Source of the DNA: Cytospora piceicola
Taxonomy: Eukaryota > Ascomycota > Sordariomycetes > Diaporthales > Cytosporaceae
Length of the DNA: 64,000 nucleotides
NCBI GenBank assembly: GCA_023375675.1
Contig: JALQBC010000039.1
Location: 186,001 to 250,000, forward strand
Direction: 5' to 3'
The notes under the pieces are model-generated. The model was not told where the DNA came from and did no database searches. It was given only the letters and a program-made list of their open reading frames with translations. Numbering within the stretch: the stretch's first letter is position 1; the number at the start of each line of letters is the position of its first letter. This document shows, piece after piece, positions 21,801-34,238 of this stretch. Both the position numbers and the translations under genes were made by a program.

Positions 21801-24783
21801 CCTTGCCTATAATCCTTCTCAGAGCCGAGTCCCTGGCCAAACTGGTTCGGCGTGCCCTTCATTGGGTTGTGGCGTCCATTGATATATAAGCATTCATGCA
21901 CGCATCATGCTTGTGCCGAGTATGCGTTCCCCCGGGCCTCGTGTTCATCGGCTCCTCGCCCACCCATCCACAATGCTACCCTTCATATCATGGTAGTCTG
22001 GCTCTGCAGTATGTGTGAACCGTTCCTGGTCTACCGCTAATTGAAAATCCGGGTTCCTCTCCGGAAGTATGGAGAACATGTCTGGAGGCTTTGGCCCTGG
22101 AGTCGCTGACATCTCTGTGGCCCGGCCCGGCGCTGTTTCAGCGCGATCCACAGCGCTGCATCTCAGCTGCTCAGTGCAAGAGAGGGCCCACCATGCGACA
22201 TCCTGAATTCCGCAGTGCCAGTATCGCTGCACATTCTCGTTGTTTTGCCGATGGGCAGATGGTGCGCAGGCGGAAAGACCGCCGTCATTGTCGAGATTGG
22301 AGTCAGGCTTCCGGCAGCAATCCGAGGACTTGCACACCCGGTGTGTCCATGGCGCCAGCGTGTCGTAGCGATTTGTAAGCGTTGGCTTCACTCAGAGTAC
22401 GACTTTGGCGAGGAGGACTTTTAGATACCCGGATGTCAGTCAAAGCGATCAAGCACCTGAAACCATCGACAGCAAGGGGGAGGATCAACCGTCGAGAGCT
22501 TCCAAAGTGATCAACACAAATTGCACTTTTGGCAACATGGAGACTTTGCTTCCGAGTTCCGACAAGAGCTGTCAAGGGTTGGGATCAATCACCACTTTTA
22601 TACAACTGCACGCAAACCTATGACCAACAGACGATCGGTATTTTCAGTTGCGCTGTTTGATTTGGCCCAATTCCAATGCACATAATCAACCCCAGCAATA
22701 CCCACAAACGAGAGTGCACAGGGTCCAACGCCCTAGCATCTTCTCAGGTCTACAATACCGGTACAACAAACACATACGCATCTCGAGGTCTGCGGGACTT
22801 GACATCGGGAGAGAGGCTGATCCCGGGGAACACTAAAGCCGCCGGAACGGCTTTGTCGAGATGAGCTGTTGGTAGGCGCCCATTTAGCCGGTGGGTACGG
22901 GTGCTAAAATCATGTCAAGATCTATCCGAGGGGGACCTTCCCTTCGCGGAGAACGAACCCATCTCAGCTCAGGGGGCCCGGAGGAGGTGGGTCACCTAGC
23001 CTGATGTCGTCAAAGGGCCCTAACGCGTCACACTTGCGGATATGCCCCTCATCCAGATCCGCCAGTGGACTGCCGTGGGAGGCGTCACGAATGCTGAGGC
23101 GCACAGTCCCTATTGTTCTGACAAGAATGCTGGTCGTTATGGAGTTCCCGCCGAGTCAACGGCCCTGGGGTACTACTACTGTGATTGTCCATCAGTATGA
23201 CGCTGACCTGGCTGGACTACCTAGGTATGAACAGAGGTTCGGGTGGCCTGGGGAACAATACGTTCAGCATGTCTGATCTGAACTCGAATTATTCGTCGAG
23301 GAAGCATGTAAGGGCAAACAAAAACAAGCAAGACAAACATGTTGTGCTGGTTTGATATTTACCGGTACTAATTACACTGCCCTCTGTGCTTACTTACACC
23401 AGGTGCATCTCAGCAACCACCGCTCAGGAACGAGATGTATCCTGCTGAAATTGCCTCATATATCGAAACATGGCTTTACAAAGACGAGAGTGATTTCAAA
23501 ATTCTGGAATATGGTTTGCGGCACAAAACTTTGACGATAACTGATATACAGAGGATTCACCGAGCTACACAGGTCTTGCCCTGCTGCGAGGTGAATTCAG
23601 ATGAAAAGTGTTGATCACAAGAGAATGGCGTCGAAGCGTCTCGAGAAGATCTTATTCCCTGGGAGCAACAAAGACACAGCCTGCCTTACACACGAGACCA
23701 GTCAAGGAGCTCACCGCGTAGTTACCAGCACATGGCAAACTTTACGCGAAACTCAGTTCGAAACTGAGTCGCCTCCATGCACGTCAAGCTTGCGTATAAT
23801 GATTGGCTGCTGCATAGATGCGGGCCTTATGCTTCAGACATGCTGCGTATATGCAGGCAGTGGTATGGCGAGCAAGGTCAGGGGACCGATGTCCGGGAAG
23901 TGGATGGCAGTCCAGAGGCGACTCTTCGGATACAGCTTGGGCCGAGAGGCTCTTCAGCGATGCCAAACGAACTTCCTGGCTTCCTGCGATACCCTGGGAC
24001 GTTGGCGAGCTCGGAGAGGGAAAGGCCCATATTTACAGTCCCAAATCAGTATAGCTGTCTCCTATAACTGACAGCATTTTCCGGGAGTGAGCCTCGGCGT
24101 TCCCCGTTCAGGAAGGAGGGCTTCACGGGACCAACGTCGATATCTAGATGGTGATTTGAATCTCGGATGGTGGCTATACTGGCGACGAAAACCAGGTTAT
24201 TTCGAAGCGTAATGTCCTTGCAGAAGCTGTCCAGTAGGAACACGACTCTTCGTGGGTATGCCAAGCATCGGCAGGGGGACGTTTGCCAGGGGCCAGGGAA
24301 TGGGGACAACGAGACGAGTCTGCAATTGGTCTTCAGCTATCAAGGTGACGCCGGGGTCTCTCGTGAATGAGGTTCATCTTTACCGAGAACATCCCATGTG
24401 TCCAAAGGGACTGTGGCAAGACTGCTAGTCTCTAGGAAGTCTAGATCCATCTTATGCCCAAACATATCCTTGGGCTTGACTCCGCTTTCACAGCTGGGTC
24501 ACTCGTGAAACTTGAACCTCGCAGTCCAAACACGAAGTAGATCGCATTGAAACATGTTTTCCAGATCTGATGTCGCCCATTCAGTACTTAGTCTCAAGAG
24601 CTAGCCACGGTGTCCCATCCTCATCAAGGGCTGCTAGATCAAACTAGCCGCCGTGACCTGCACCATCCCGAACAAGTCTGTGCGGATGCCCGAGAACTAT
24701 CGCATTCGCTGCATCCCTCCGTGCCAAGTCTCCAATCCACCACTCCAAAGTTAAAACCACCTCACGCGTGCCTTGGCCTCGCG
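18812..24783. other. Gene-poor spacer, about 6 kb
   Basis: This is upstream of the CFEM receptor and downstream of the PhzF gene. ORFs up to 176 residues occur (20746-21276 plus; 23601-24071 plus; 21945-22391 minus), but they overlap each other in conflicting frames and lack motifs, so I do not call them genes. Composition is near balanced. Decayed genes or non-coding transcripts could be present but cannot be shown from sequence alone. Confidence 0.4.
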
Positions 24784-25776
24784 TTATGACATGTTTATAT
24801 CCCCCCTCATGACCACCTTTGCCGTGCCGCCCAGCCTGACCTCCTTAATCACCCTGGTCCCGTCGCCACCCGCCCCCGAGACGACATTGACCTCGATCTC
24901 GCTCCTCCTTTTCATCTCCACGCCCTGGGTGACCCGGTACCTCACCTCGTCGGCGTCCCCCGCCAGGCTCAAGTAGCTCGCCAGGCACGACGCGGCGGAG
25001 CCCGTCGCGGGGTCCTCGAACCCGAGGTCGACCATCCTCGCCTGGTAGGCCTCGCCGCGCCGCCCGTCCTCGCCGGCGGCCGCCACGGCCCGGGGGACGT
25101 AGTAGTACCTCGAGACGAAGCCGTGGCCCCACGGGCCCGCGTCCAGGAGCCTCGCGTAGCTGCCCGGGTCCAGCCGCTTCCCCAGGTCGATCCTGGCGAG
25201 GTGGTCGAGGCTGGGGAGCTCGACGAGGAGGAACGTCATGCCCTTGACGATGCTGAAGACGGGCGCGTCGAGCTCGGCGTTCCGGATGTCCTCGTCGCCG
25301 TGGAGGGAAGGGCGGACCAGCGCCGCGACCTGCTTGTCGCCCAGCTCGTAGAGGGACCGAAGGGTGCGCGAGTGGAGGTGGACGTCCTGCGGTATGGAGG
25401 CCGAGACCCTGCCGTCCTCGGCCCTTGAGATGCGGATGGGCCCACACGGCGGGGTGATGGTGTCGATGAAGTCCCAGTCTAGGTGCTGCAGGAGGAAGTA
25501 GACCGTGCCGATGGTCGGGTGGCCCGCGAAGGGGAGCTCCGCCTCGTTGGTGAAGATGCTTACCTCCCGGACGCTGGAGGAGCGGTCGGGGTGCTGCAGG
25601 CTCTCGCCGGGCCGGAGGTAGAGGAACGCCGTCTCGGAGAGGTTGAACTCCTTTGCTACGAGCTGCTTCTTCTCCTTGCTCAGGGTATCCCGCTCCTTGT
25701 CCTCGACGATGACGAGGGCGAGGGGGTTGCCGAGGAAGCAGGTGTCCGTGAAGACGTCAAGCGTGATGAAGTGCAT
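24784..25776 (-). CDS. PhzF-family isomerase/epimerase-like protein
   Basis: This single-exon gene encodes 330 residues from the ATG at 25776 (MHFITLDVFTDTCFLGNPLA). An upstream in-frame ATG at 25812 would add 12 poorly conserved residues. Hallmarks are the N-terminal beta strand with GNPLALV, NLSETAFL containing the proposed catalytic Glu, the mid segment ELPFAGHPTIGT, and the C-terminal FEDPATGSAASCLASYL. The PhzF fold is a two-domain diaminopimelate-epimerase-like barrel. Members catalyse proton-shift isomerisations, including one in phenazine synthesis, but most fungal members have unknown substrates. No phenazine cluster genes lie nearby, so a phenazine role is not supported. It should be cytosolic, since no signal is seen. 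Confidence 0.9.
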   Translation of the reverse strand: MHFITLDVFTDTCFLGNPLALVIVEDKERDTLSKEKKQLVAKEFNLSETAFLYLRPGESLQHPDRSSSVREVSIFTNEAELPFAGHPTIGTVYFLLQHLDWDFIDTITPPCGPIRISRAEDGRVSASIPQDVHLHSRTLRSLYELGDKQVAALVRPSLHGDEDIRNAELDAPVFSIVKGMTFLLVELPSLDHLARIDLGKRLDPGSYARLLDAGPWGHGFVSRYYYVPRAVAAAGEDGRRGEAYQARMVDLGFEDPATGSAASCLASYLSLAGDADEVRYRVTQGVEMKRRSEIEVNVVSGAGGDGTRVIKEVRLGGTAKVVMRGDINMS

Positions 25777-25812
25777 TGTGAGTGATTTCCAGAGGGGATC
25801 GAGATATGGCAC

Positions 25813-28800
25813 ACAAGGTAATCAGTGTAAGAGGACAATCATCATCAGTAAGTCGAAGGCGATGTTTGACATTCTCCTGGTGTTTTCCCCCGGTGTTGTC
25901 CTAAGAGTCACTGCCAGCGACTCACTTGCGCTTGAGTTGCCGGGTTGAGTCATCGTAATCGTGCGGAGTATCACTCAGTCCCCCTCATGCAAGATTGACG
26001 CCCAGGGGAACACTTGTGCGTCCAAGACGCTAGCTTCAAAGGGCCGCAGTGTCCTTGTCTTTCTCTTGAAGTCAGTCAATTATCTCGAGCCGTGTCATCG
26101 TGTAACTGACTGGATCATATATTGTCTTGACTGGTGTTACTGGCATCCGTGCATGTGGATTTCCAAGTTGTTGAAGACAAGATGTGGCTGACATGACTTC
26201 ATCGGCCGGGCTGAAGGAGGAAACCCGTCGATTATCAGATATACTGTCCAGCATTGACACGCGCAGATTACCAATGGTATCAGCGTAGATACTCGGGTGA
26301 TAGACAGCAATAGTAAGGTTTTCCATCCAAGAGAGATAAATACAGCCGAGGGAATTTTTACGAATCTCACAAACATATACGACTAGGGTTAGGGTCTGGG
26401 TGGCTTACACCCTCGCCTCTGTCATTCATCCCCCAATCCTATACATTATGCTGTTGATGACGCGGTAGAAACGCCTCTGAAAGTCACTTGAATAGTCCCA
26501 GGAAAGACTTACCCGTGGGCAACCAGGTGACTGGGAGACTGGGAGACTAGGAAACTAGGTAATCTGGTAAGTAGACTGGTTAGTCGGGTGACTGGGTTAC
26601 TACCTGGAATAGCTGGCGGCCATGCATGGGCGGAGCACCTTACGGAAATTGAAGCTGTGGGAATTGCAGCCCTATGTTTGGTGGGCTGGAAAACCTGGGC
26701 GGTTGAGGATTGGCTGGCTCAGGCGGCGGTCGCGAGCTATGCTCTCAAACACCGGCTCACGGTTTCTGAGCTCGGTAAGGAATAACTCTAATGTACCTAG
26801 GTAGTGTTATAGTTGGGAGTGGTAAGTTAGCCCTAGATATCGGAGCTGAACTTGTTGAATATGAAAACCAGCTAAGCTTAGAGAGGCATATAGAGCACCC
26901 TGGTATACTGGATAATGCTTTGGACAAAGGAGGCCGAATGTTAACCACCTGCGAAATGATCGAGGGTGAAGGAGGCGGAATCCAAACCTTTAAGGGCGGC
27001 AGACTGCGCGTTGACGACAATTAAAACCGGTCGATTGATACTCTTGCATATCAGGTCAACCAATGTTGCTATGAGCTTGTGGGGATGCTAGACAAGTGCG
27101 TCCTATAAGAGACATTATGTCCAGACACCCTTAACGGCGACGTCGTCATGAATTCTGGCGAGATCCTTGAGTCTCTCGGTGAAGTGGTAGACGCTGTGAT
27201 ATTTGGTGATATTAGGTATGGGCCCCAAGTGTAATCGGGTGTGCATTCATCACCCGCGAGCAATCCTTAGACATACATTCTAACTTTGTGTTGTCTGAGT
27301 CCCGAACCTCTTAATCCAACACGATTTTGAAGGAAAAAAAACAAAGGCAAACCTTACTATGGACATTACAGCTCTTTGGGAGAGTCGAATGGAAACTGTT
27401 TTAATACACGTCTTCGACCACTTCAAAAAAGTGAGATCCTGGGGTCGATCTTCCCCTTTCCCGTTGACTGGCGCGTAGTAATATAGCCAATATTTTGCTT
27501 TCTTTTCTCAGCAGTATATGCAAAATTTCATAGATCGTGTGAATACTGAGACGTGGGACATTGAAAATGGTTGGGACTATGGAAATGGTAACCCAAGACC
27601 CAGTCCCCAGTCCACGGCTGTTGAAGGTGGAAGAAAACATCGGCGGTCATCCAGCTCCCCGAGGGTTGTCACCAGCGGGACTTAGATGTAACTTAGTAGT
27701 TGTCTGAAACGTCATCAAGCTCATCTGGATGACAGAGCACAGGCAAGCCAGCTCATGAAGTGCCCAGCTCATTCGTCTCAGCCGTTGACTCAAAAGATTC
27801 TAGACACAATGTCTTAACAAGGATTAAGCAGGTGCACATGTACAGCCCAAATGAGTCTCTTTGGCGACACAACCAGGAGTATGGAGTATATGGAGCAGGG
27901 CCAAGCGTCCAGAGCCACGGAGATGGGCTCGAGAAGGGCCGCAAGCCTGCCAAAGAGCCCGGCTGGTCAAGAGCCGTTGAGATGGATCACCTCTACAGAA
28001 AGAGGAGCTACGCTGAAAGAATCAACATGCGGCCTCATCTACCGGTATGCAGGTTAAAAATCCGCGCCAGGCATTCCCTAGCTGTTCTGATTGGATCGAC
28101 CCTTTCTCTAAATACTCCCGACGCCCTCTGAGGTTACCATTTGCCCAGGGAACTCACACTCTTCGACTCAGTTTGCAACTCTCAGTGATCACCAACCACT
28201 GGTGGCATCCTAGGACCCGGCATGCTGCCATCCACACATGTCAGGACCAGCAGCGGACTGCAGTCTCCGCTATAGTCACTGAGAAGCAGGCGGCCATTGC
28301 CAACAATCAGTTAACGGTCCAGCTCTACTCAGCCTGCTATGCATCTGGCGGAAAACTACAAGGGTGCTACAAACCCCCCGACCCGCCGAGATACCTTTTC
28401 AAGTTACTTTTGTCTATGGGCAGCTTTTGATCTCTGGCTTGACTTGACCCAACATGCCGAAGCGCCCCGGAGGATTTCAGGGTGGCTCTCGCTCCATGGT
28501 GGGCCTTATGTAGGCTCTTCCACAGTGCATAGGGGCGGAGGCCGTGAAGGCTACCTTGACGGCAGTGCGAGTGCTGTATAGAGAATTTATAGAGCATAGC
28601 TACCAACTACTGAGTGCATAGTACCTTGGTGTACACAATCACAATTCAACAGAACAAGTACAAATCAAGCCGAATAGGTTTCATGCCTCACAAGTCGACT
28701 ATATTTGTAATCACCATGAGAGTAGTATCACCATGCCTTGAGACTAGTCACCTCTGGGCATATATTTATCCCGACCTGGGGGATCCAAAAGTTGTCCGCA

Positions 28801-29565
28801 GATATCTAGATTGGACAAGTCTGGCTCTCCGCTATATTCCAACGCCGATTTCTAGACCACCTCTTCCCCCTTATTGTATCTAACATTATAAAGCTGCGCA
28901 TACTACTTCTTATCTATTCTTGCGATCCCTTAGTATGAGAAGGATCGGGTTTCTACCATGTAAAGGTCACAAAACTCGTGATAACCAGCCATTGATTGGC
29001 CAGCGCGTTGCCCAAATTAAGGCCAACTGGAAGCTTGACCTTCAAGAACCCATGAATAACCCGGAGTTGTGGTTTCTGGGTGGGATTTTGGCAACTTGAG
29101 AACATACGTCTTCCGCATGGTCAACCGGAAGAACTTGTTAAAGTATCAGTTACCTCTCTCGAATGCTCATATACAACATGCAGTGAGATACCTGCAGCTG
29201 TGCAAATCTCACGGAACAATACTAATACCTGGACAGCTCTGGGTTTGCATTCAACCTGAACTTCGGAAGTATCAAATCCAAATATCCAATGTAGCATCTA
29301 TCCATTTATCCGACAGACTGTCGCATCGAAGAGAGACGAATGTGCACTTCTTCGTTGCCCGATATCAAGTCTGGTATTGATGGTATTCCATTCAGGCGTG
29401 AATATTACACTTGGGCATGCAGTTGCCGATTTCCCAGGAAATTTGGCAGTCAGAACGGTAGTAAAGGAGAAGTCATCTCTTCGGGAGTCCACCGCCGCAC
29501 TGGATTTCAAGAACAGGGTGCTTCATACAGCGGCATACCCGGCTAGGGGGCGGGGGGGGGGGGGC
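25813..29565. other. Gene-poor spacer, about 3.75 kb
   Basis: This is upstream of the PhzF gene and downstream of DUF4246. It contains a degenerate gactggga-type run at 26527-26607, one TACCTAGGTAG at 26794-26804, a short TTAGGG pair at 26384-26394 and a G-run at 29547-29563. ORFs up to 127 residues (28047-28430) overlap in different frames with no motif. Confidence 0.4.
26527..26607. repeat. Degenerate short tandem repeat (GACTGGGA-like)
   Basis: About eight imperfect 8-11 bp units containing gactggg, gactagg or gggtgactggg lie in tandem in intergenic DNA. Confidence 0.6.
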
Positions 29566-31988
29566 CTAATGCTCGCAAAAGTTATAGGCAGCCGAGGTCC
29601 AAGCGCCGTTAACATTGGTGTGATGCGATGACCTCTCCGCCATCAGCTTGAGCCGGTGTTCCTTGGCCTCTTCGAGACTGAGCATAGGCAAGTCCAAGTA
29701 CTTCCGCACGATATCCAGCGGCTCGGCGGGCAATGCGGTTTTCACCTCCTTGTCGGAGAGGACAACACCCTTCTCCCGGAGCAGTCTGACCACATCAGCG
29801 GGCAGCTTGTCCGCCGACGACTTTTGGCTGTCTTCAGACTTGCCAAACGCCGACTCTACCCACCACTCCTGCTGCTGTGGCGGGACGTTGGCAGTCGAAA
29901 TGATCCGGCGGTACGGGTCCACCAGCCAGAGGGCGATGAAGCGCCTGTGGCCGGGCTTGGTAGGGTCGGCGAGTTTGAAGGGCGAGACCCGGTGCTGGAA
30001 GACGTTGGGGAAGGCGAGTAGGCGTCCCTCAGGGGTCTCGACGCTTCCGTAATTCTGGATACACGCTCCACGGTTACCGAAGTTGGCTCCGTAGTAGCAC
30101 TCTAGCCAGTGGTAGCTGTCCTGACCGACAAGATCCTGGAGCTCCTGCTGGTCGTACCAAGTATGCATGCGGAACGACAGGCTGGAATCGGTGACGTTCT
30201 CGCTATCGAGGTAGTAGAGAGCTGTGGCGCATATGCTCTCGTTCATCTGTCCTTCGATGTGCCACCCACCCGCGGGGAACTCCGGATGCTCAGGCGTCAG
30301 CTCTATCGAGGCCATCTTTACGATGACCTGGAGGTCCTGGAACTTTCCCCGCAAACCACCTTTCAGGGCCTGTGCTGTAGGCTTGTCACCCGGCTCTGCA
30401 CCTGACTGGCCAGATTGAGGCGGCTCCAAATTTGTTGTGACCTTATAAGGACTGTACTTGACTTCCCTGAAGGGTAATGGTTCCCTCAAGATGGGCATAC
30501 GCAACTTCCTCCATTTTTCCTCTCGCTGTTCCTCGTCCTCCTCATTCTCGTCATCGTCCTTAGTCAGTTTCAGGTCCTCGTCCTGGCCCTCGTTAATGCA
30601 GGCTTGTTCAGAGTCAGCCTTGAGATCTGCCGGCTCTGCAGGACCTAGTGGGTGCCAATTCTTCGCTTCCTCATCACTGCAGAGTACTGTCAGCCAAGTT
30701 AAATTCCACGGATCAGAAGAGGAAGATTGGAAAAACAAGTAGGAAAGAAAAATCAGCCATACTCAGCGTCATCGGGCATCGGAAACCGGGAGCGCATCCT
30801 CCCAGGGCCGTAATTTCGTCCGTCCTGATTCATCAGAAGACAATGATCCCATGCAGGCAGGGCAGTTTCTATCAGCTTCTCAATCGTGGAGTATATATCG
30901 GGATACCGGGTTGGATGCAAGTTGTTGATATAACTGGTAAACTTCACGCTGCCGTCCTCTCCGAGAGCCACATTAGAAGGAAGCCACTGGTACGTACTGG
31001 ACCAGTAACTCGGAGGGACTTTTGATCCACCGATCGGGACGTCCTGTTGCACTGGCGTTGCATTCTCCTGGATCATATCTCCCTTGCCGGCCCACTTCTC
31101 GACCGCGTCAGAGACTCCGACCACTTCGTCTTCGAAGACCTTGCTTCGGCCGTAGATGAGTGGGTACATGGAGGGGTGGACTAGGTCCTGTACCATGTTG
31201 CTGCTACCAGGATGCCAGTCGGGGTCATCTGCTTGGTCGTCCTGGAGTTTCTGGAAAGCCTTTCTCAGAGACTCCCGCAGGTCATCTTTGACCAAATTGT
31301 CCGACTTCACAATAGTCGCTGTTGCATCAAGTGTTGGGACGATGCCGGTTTTCTCGAAGTGCTTGGCTTTACTGCGCAGCTCCTGAATGCACTGCAGTCG
31401 CCGTTAGCTAGATTTGAGTGGAATGGGACATCAAACTAGTGAACCCACGTAAGCAAATGTGTTTTTCGACATTATGCCTTCCACCCTCGTCGGGACAAGG
31501 GTCTCGACACCTTCAGTGGTCATTGTCTTGACTACCCGGCCAGGGGCCCAATCGCTCTCTGGAGCCGCTGCAACCTTCATGAACTCCTCATCCGGGATGG
31601 CCATCGCCTCCTCGCACCACTTTTCCACGATGGTATCGTCGAAGACCTTCTTATGCCAGTCTGTCTTGTCTGTAAGGCGGTCCATGATGCCCATCATCGC
31701 AACCTCTCTCACCGGCAGGATGTCCGAGTCAGACCCCGAGATGTTAGGGTGAGCGCCGATGGGGTAAGATCGTACATCGCTTCTGGTGTAATCTTTTTGG
31801 GGCCAATGCCGAAGGGGCAAGCCCAATCCTGGATATGGTCCCATTGTCTCCTTTGTGGGGCAGTTCTGGGGTTTTTGAGTGACTGACCAACTGACTGACC
31901 GGCTGGTGTGAGTGAAGCCTCTCTGCTCGCAGTATTGGGGCGGACTTCCCATATATACCTCACGGAGCGCCGCTTGTGAAGGGTCCAA
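29566..31988 (-). CDS. DUF4246 family protein, three exons
   Basis: Exons 31988-31449, 31391-30763 and 30676-29566 join in frame to 759 residues. Junctions read NTFAY-CIQELRSKAK and PDDAD-DEEAKNW. The sequence matches the fungal DUF4246 family: an N-terminal LPLRHWP segment, VREVAMMGIMDRLTDK, PSYWSSTYQWLPSNV, LHPTRYPDIYSTIEKLI, and the C-terminal ALYYLDSENV, GRLLAFPNVFQHRVSPFKL and GHRRFIALWLVDP. The last block resembles the terminal strands of a 2-oxoglutarate/Fe(II) oxygenase-like double-stranded helix, but I do not see a clear HxD motif, so enzymatic activity is not claimed. An acidic run (DEDLKLTKDDDENEEDEEQ) lies near residue 430. It is probably soluble; the cellular role is unknown. The first intron donor is GTGGGT, weaker than the others. 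Confidence 0.85.
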
Positions 31989-33452
31989 TTTCTACTTCAA
32001 GGGAGCAGCAGGCGGTGCCTGACAAGTGTCCAGGAATACGACGGCTAGCAGGGGACCAACAGGCAACAGCCCCCTGAGCGGAGCAAAGCTGTGAAACATG
32101 GCCAAGGTGCAAGATTTTCAAGAAACTGCGAGGAAATGAGCGTTTGTACTTCCTATATGAGAAGTGAGCTCTGCAGATACGGAAGCTCAGGAAGCAGTCC
32201 TGTCCTTACTTGGTATCGCATGGCCAACTAACCCATGTTTCTGGGTTGATGTAGTTGCCGCAGTGTGAAAGGACTTGCGCGTGTGAGGGTTAGGGTGTTT
32301 TTCAAGGTTAGCGCCGGCATGTAGGGTTCAACCCTAGAGTTCAACGTAGTCTCCCCAGTTCTGGAAAATGTCTGCCGTAAGCAGTTGACTTCAGATTTGT
32401 CGCAGTGGCGTTGATCAAAATTACAAGTACCTTGAAATATGTCACTGGCTAGCGTTCATCTTGAGTGGTTCTCTCTCTCATGAATACTGAACGACACGTT
32501 CCCAAATTGAGCACCCAATTTGATGAGGTGTGTCTGTGACCAGGTGGTGGCCCGACTCCGTGTATTCACGAGCTGCCAGCTGGTGCATATTTTATCATTG
32601 TCAATGAGTTCTTACGAAAGATAATATAAACCTTTGCATAATTCAATCTATATATCTCATTCTTATGTGTCCATAGAAGACATCGAATGGCCATAGCACG
32701 GCCCAAAGCGCCGAATAACCCCGGGCCGTATGATACGTTAAAAGCGACCAACTCTAGAGAGTGAACCACGCCACCAATGAGGTATCTACCCCTCTACATT
32801 TTCGGGGTGCATCCACAGCGCAGCCTTGAAGTTTATGCCCCTTGACCGCTCGCCTGTCGTCCGGACTGGTGCGGTGGTCGCAAAGTGTGTCGAACGGAGA
32901 GATGTGCCGAGTTTGTCATTGTGCGGCAGGCGAAGTCATCAGGTTTGATAACAGTATGGTCATTGTTTCGAATACTTACCTCAGTAACTCATGGCATTCA
33001 ATTTCCTTCCATTCACTCTTGATGTTGTGGCCATATTTTCGATATGTGCCGGGTCGTATCCATGATCATCAAGGCTGGTCATCTCTAAAAACCGCCCATA
33101 CCCTCTCGATGCCGTTCTGACATCCTCAACAGCGAATAGCAAATGACTCAGGGTCCAACTTGATTCTAAATTCCAAAATCAGTCCAGCCCTCTTGTTTTG
33201 TATCGGTCCCCAAATTTCACCTAATGCGTTGCTCACATAATCCTTCTGTCCCTTCCTCTGTCCCCTCCTCTAAACTAAGTGACCGAGTTGGTCATCGGTG
33301 TACTCGTTGCTTGCTCCTCCACGCCCACAACCTTTCCGTGTCCCTGTTAAATAGATAAAGGCGAACAATCGAGAGATGGCCACAAGGGCTCGATTGACAA
33401 CACCATGGCGGATCTATCGATGACCCGTTTAGGTAATTGGATCAGGGCATTG
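31989..33452. other. Intergenic region upstream of DUF4246
   Basis: No gene is seen. A TTAGGG-like pair occurs at 32285-32294; otherwise the sequence is unremarkable. Confidence 0.4.
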
Positions 33453-34238
33453 CTAGACCGCCTGAGCGGGTATATTGCATTGGCCTTCTGATTTATGGAG
33501 CTGGTGCCCCGATTTTGTCTTCCGGCCAGTCGCCGTCAATACCGTGAACTCGGTCATCGGTCGGCCATGGCTCGCGGGACTGGTGTTCAAGGCATGTCCA
33601 CTGTCATATTCGTGTCTGATGGTTTCTTGTCGGCTTCCTTTCGGGCATTGTCCGCTTCTTTTTTCCGCTTCTTTTTTCTCAATTTTTTGCTTGTGTGTTT
33701 TCTCGCCCCTCGCTCGCTTGGGAGCAGCAGCAATCTCTATGGTATTCTGACCCTGTGCCGTGAAGACCTCGGCTTCCATGGCGAAAAAGCCCCTGTGTCT
33801 GGTCTTCTTCGCCGTGATAAAGTCTAGCACTTCGCCTTCCGGCTTCACTGGTGCTTTTCTTCTTGTCACGCATAGCTTGTAGTCGGGGCCATTTCCCATC
33901 GTTCTTTTATAACCATTTCCCTTGCAGTTGGACGTTTTCTGACGCCACAAATTCGAGGTCTCGGGCGGCTCGATGCGTGCAAGGGTTCATTCGATGTAGA
34001 CAACGATTTAGCGTGCGCTCGGCGCTACGGAGTTGGAGTGGAGTTCGTGATGTTTCTGGGGTTTTAGGCCGTCTCGAAACCAGCTTGAGCTGTACGGACT
34101 TCCAAGGTTGGCTGTAACGGCCTTCCCATGCGGACAGACCGGCCTCCCAGACCGCGTGCTGTGTATCTCCATCGCGCTATGATAGGTAGGCGTAGCGCAC
34201 TCAGAGGGCAGAAATATACGTCGAGGGAAGGTTGTCAC
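33453..34238 (-). pseudogene. Possible decayed pogo/Fot1-type transposase C-terminus
   Basis: Two overlapping minus-strand frames carry protein-like sequence. Upstream (about 34090-33880) there is TPETSRTPLQLRSAE and then RDLEFVASENVQLQGKW before a stop. Downstream (33950-33453) the frame gives DFITAKKTRHRG and KRARGEKTHKQKIEKKEAEK. A segment like TPxTSxxLR, then a leucine/asparagine coiled coil, then a lysine-rich tail resembles the C-terminal end of fungal pogo-class DDE transposases. The break and frame change suggest decay. No DDE domain or terminal repeats were located. Alternatively it could be a small basic protein of 165 residues. Confidence 0.3.

Noticed and set aside
24784..25776. 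Phenazine biosynthetic cluster suggested by the PhzF-like gene
   Set aside because: No other phenazine gene lies nearby; PhzF-fold proteins are widespread with unrelated roles.
26384..26394. Telomere-like TTAGGG repeats (also near 32285 and 39441)
   Set aside because: There are only one to two units each, which is too short to mean telomeric origin.
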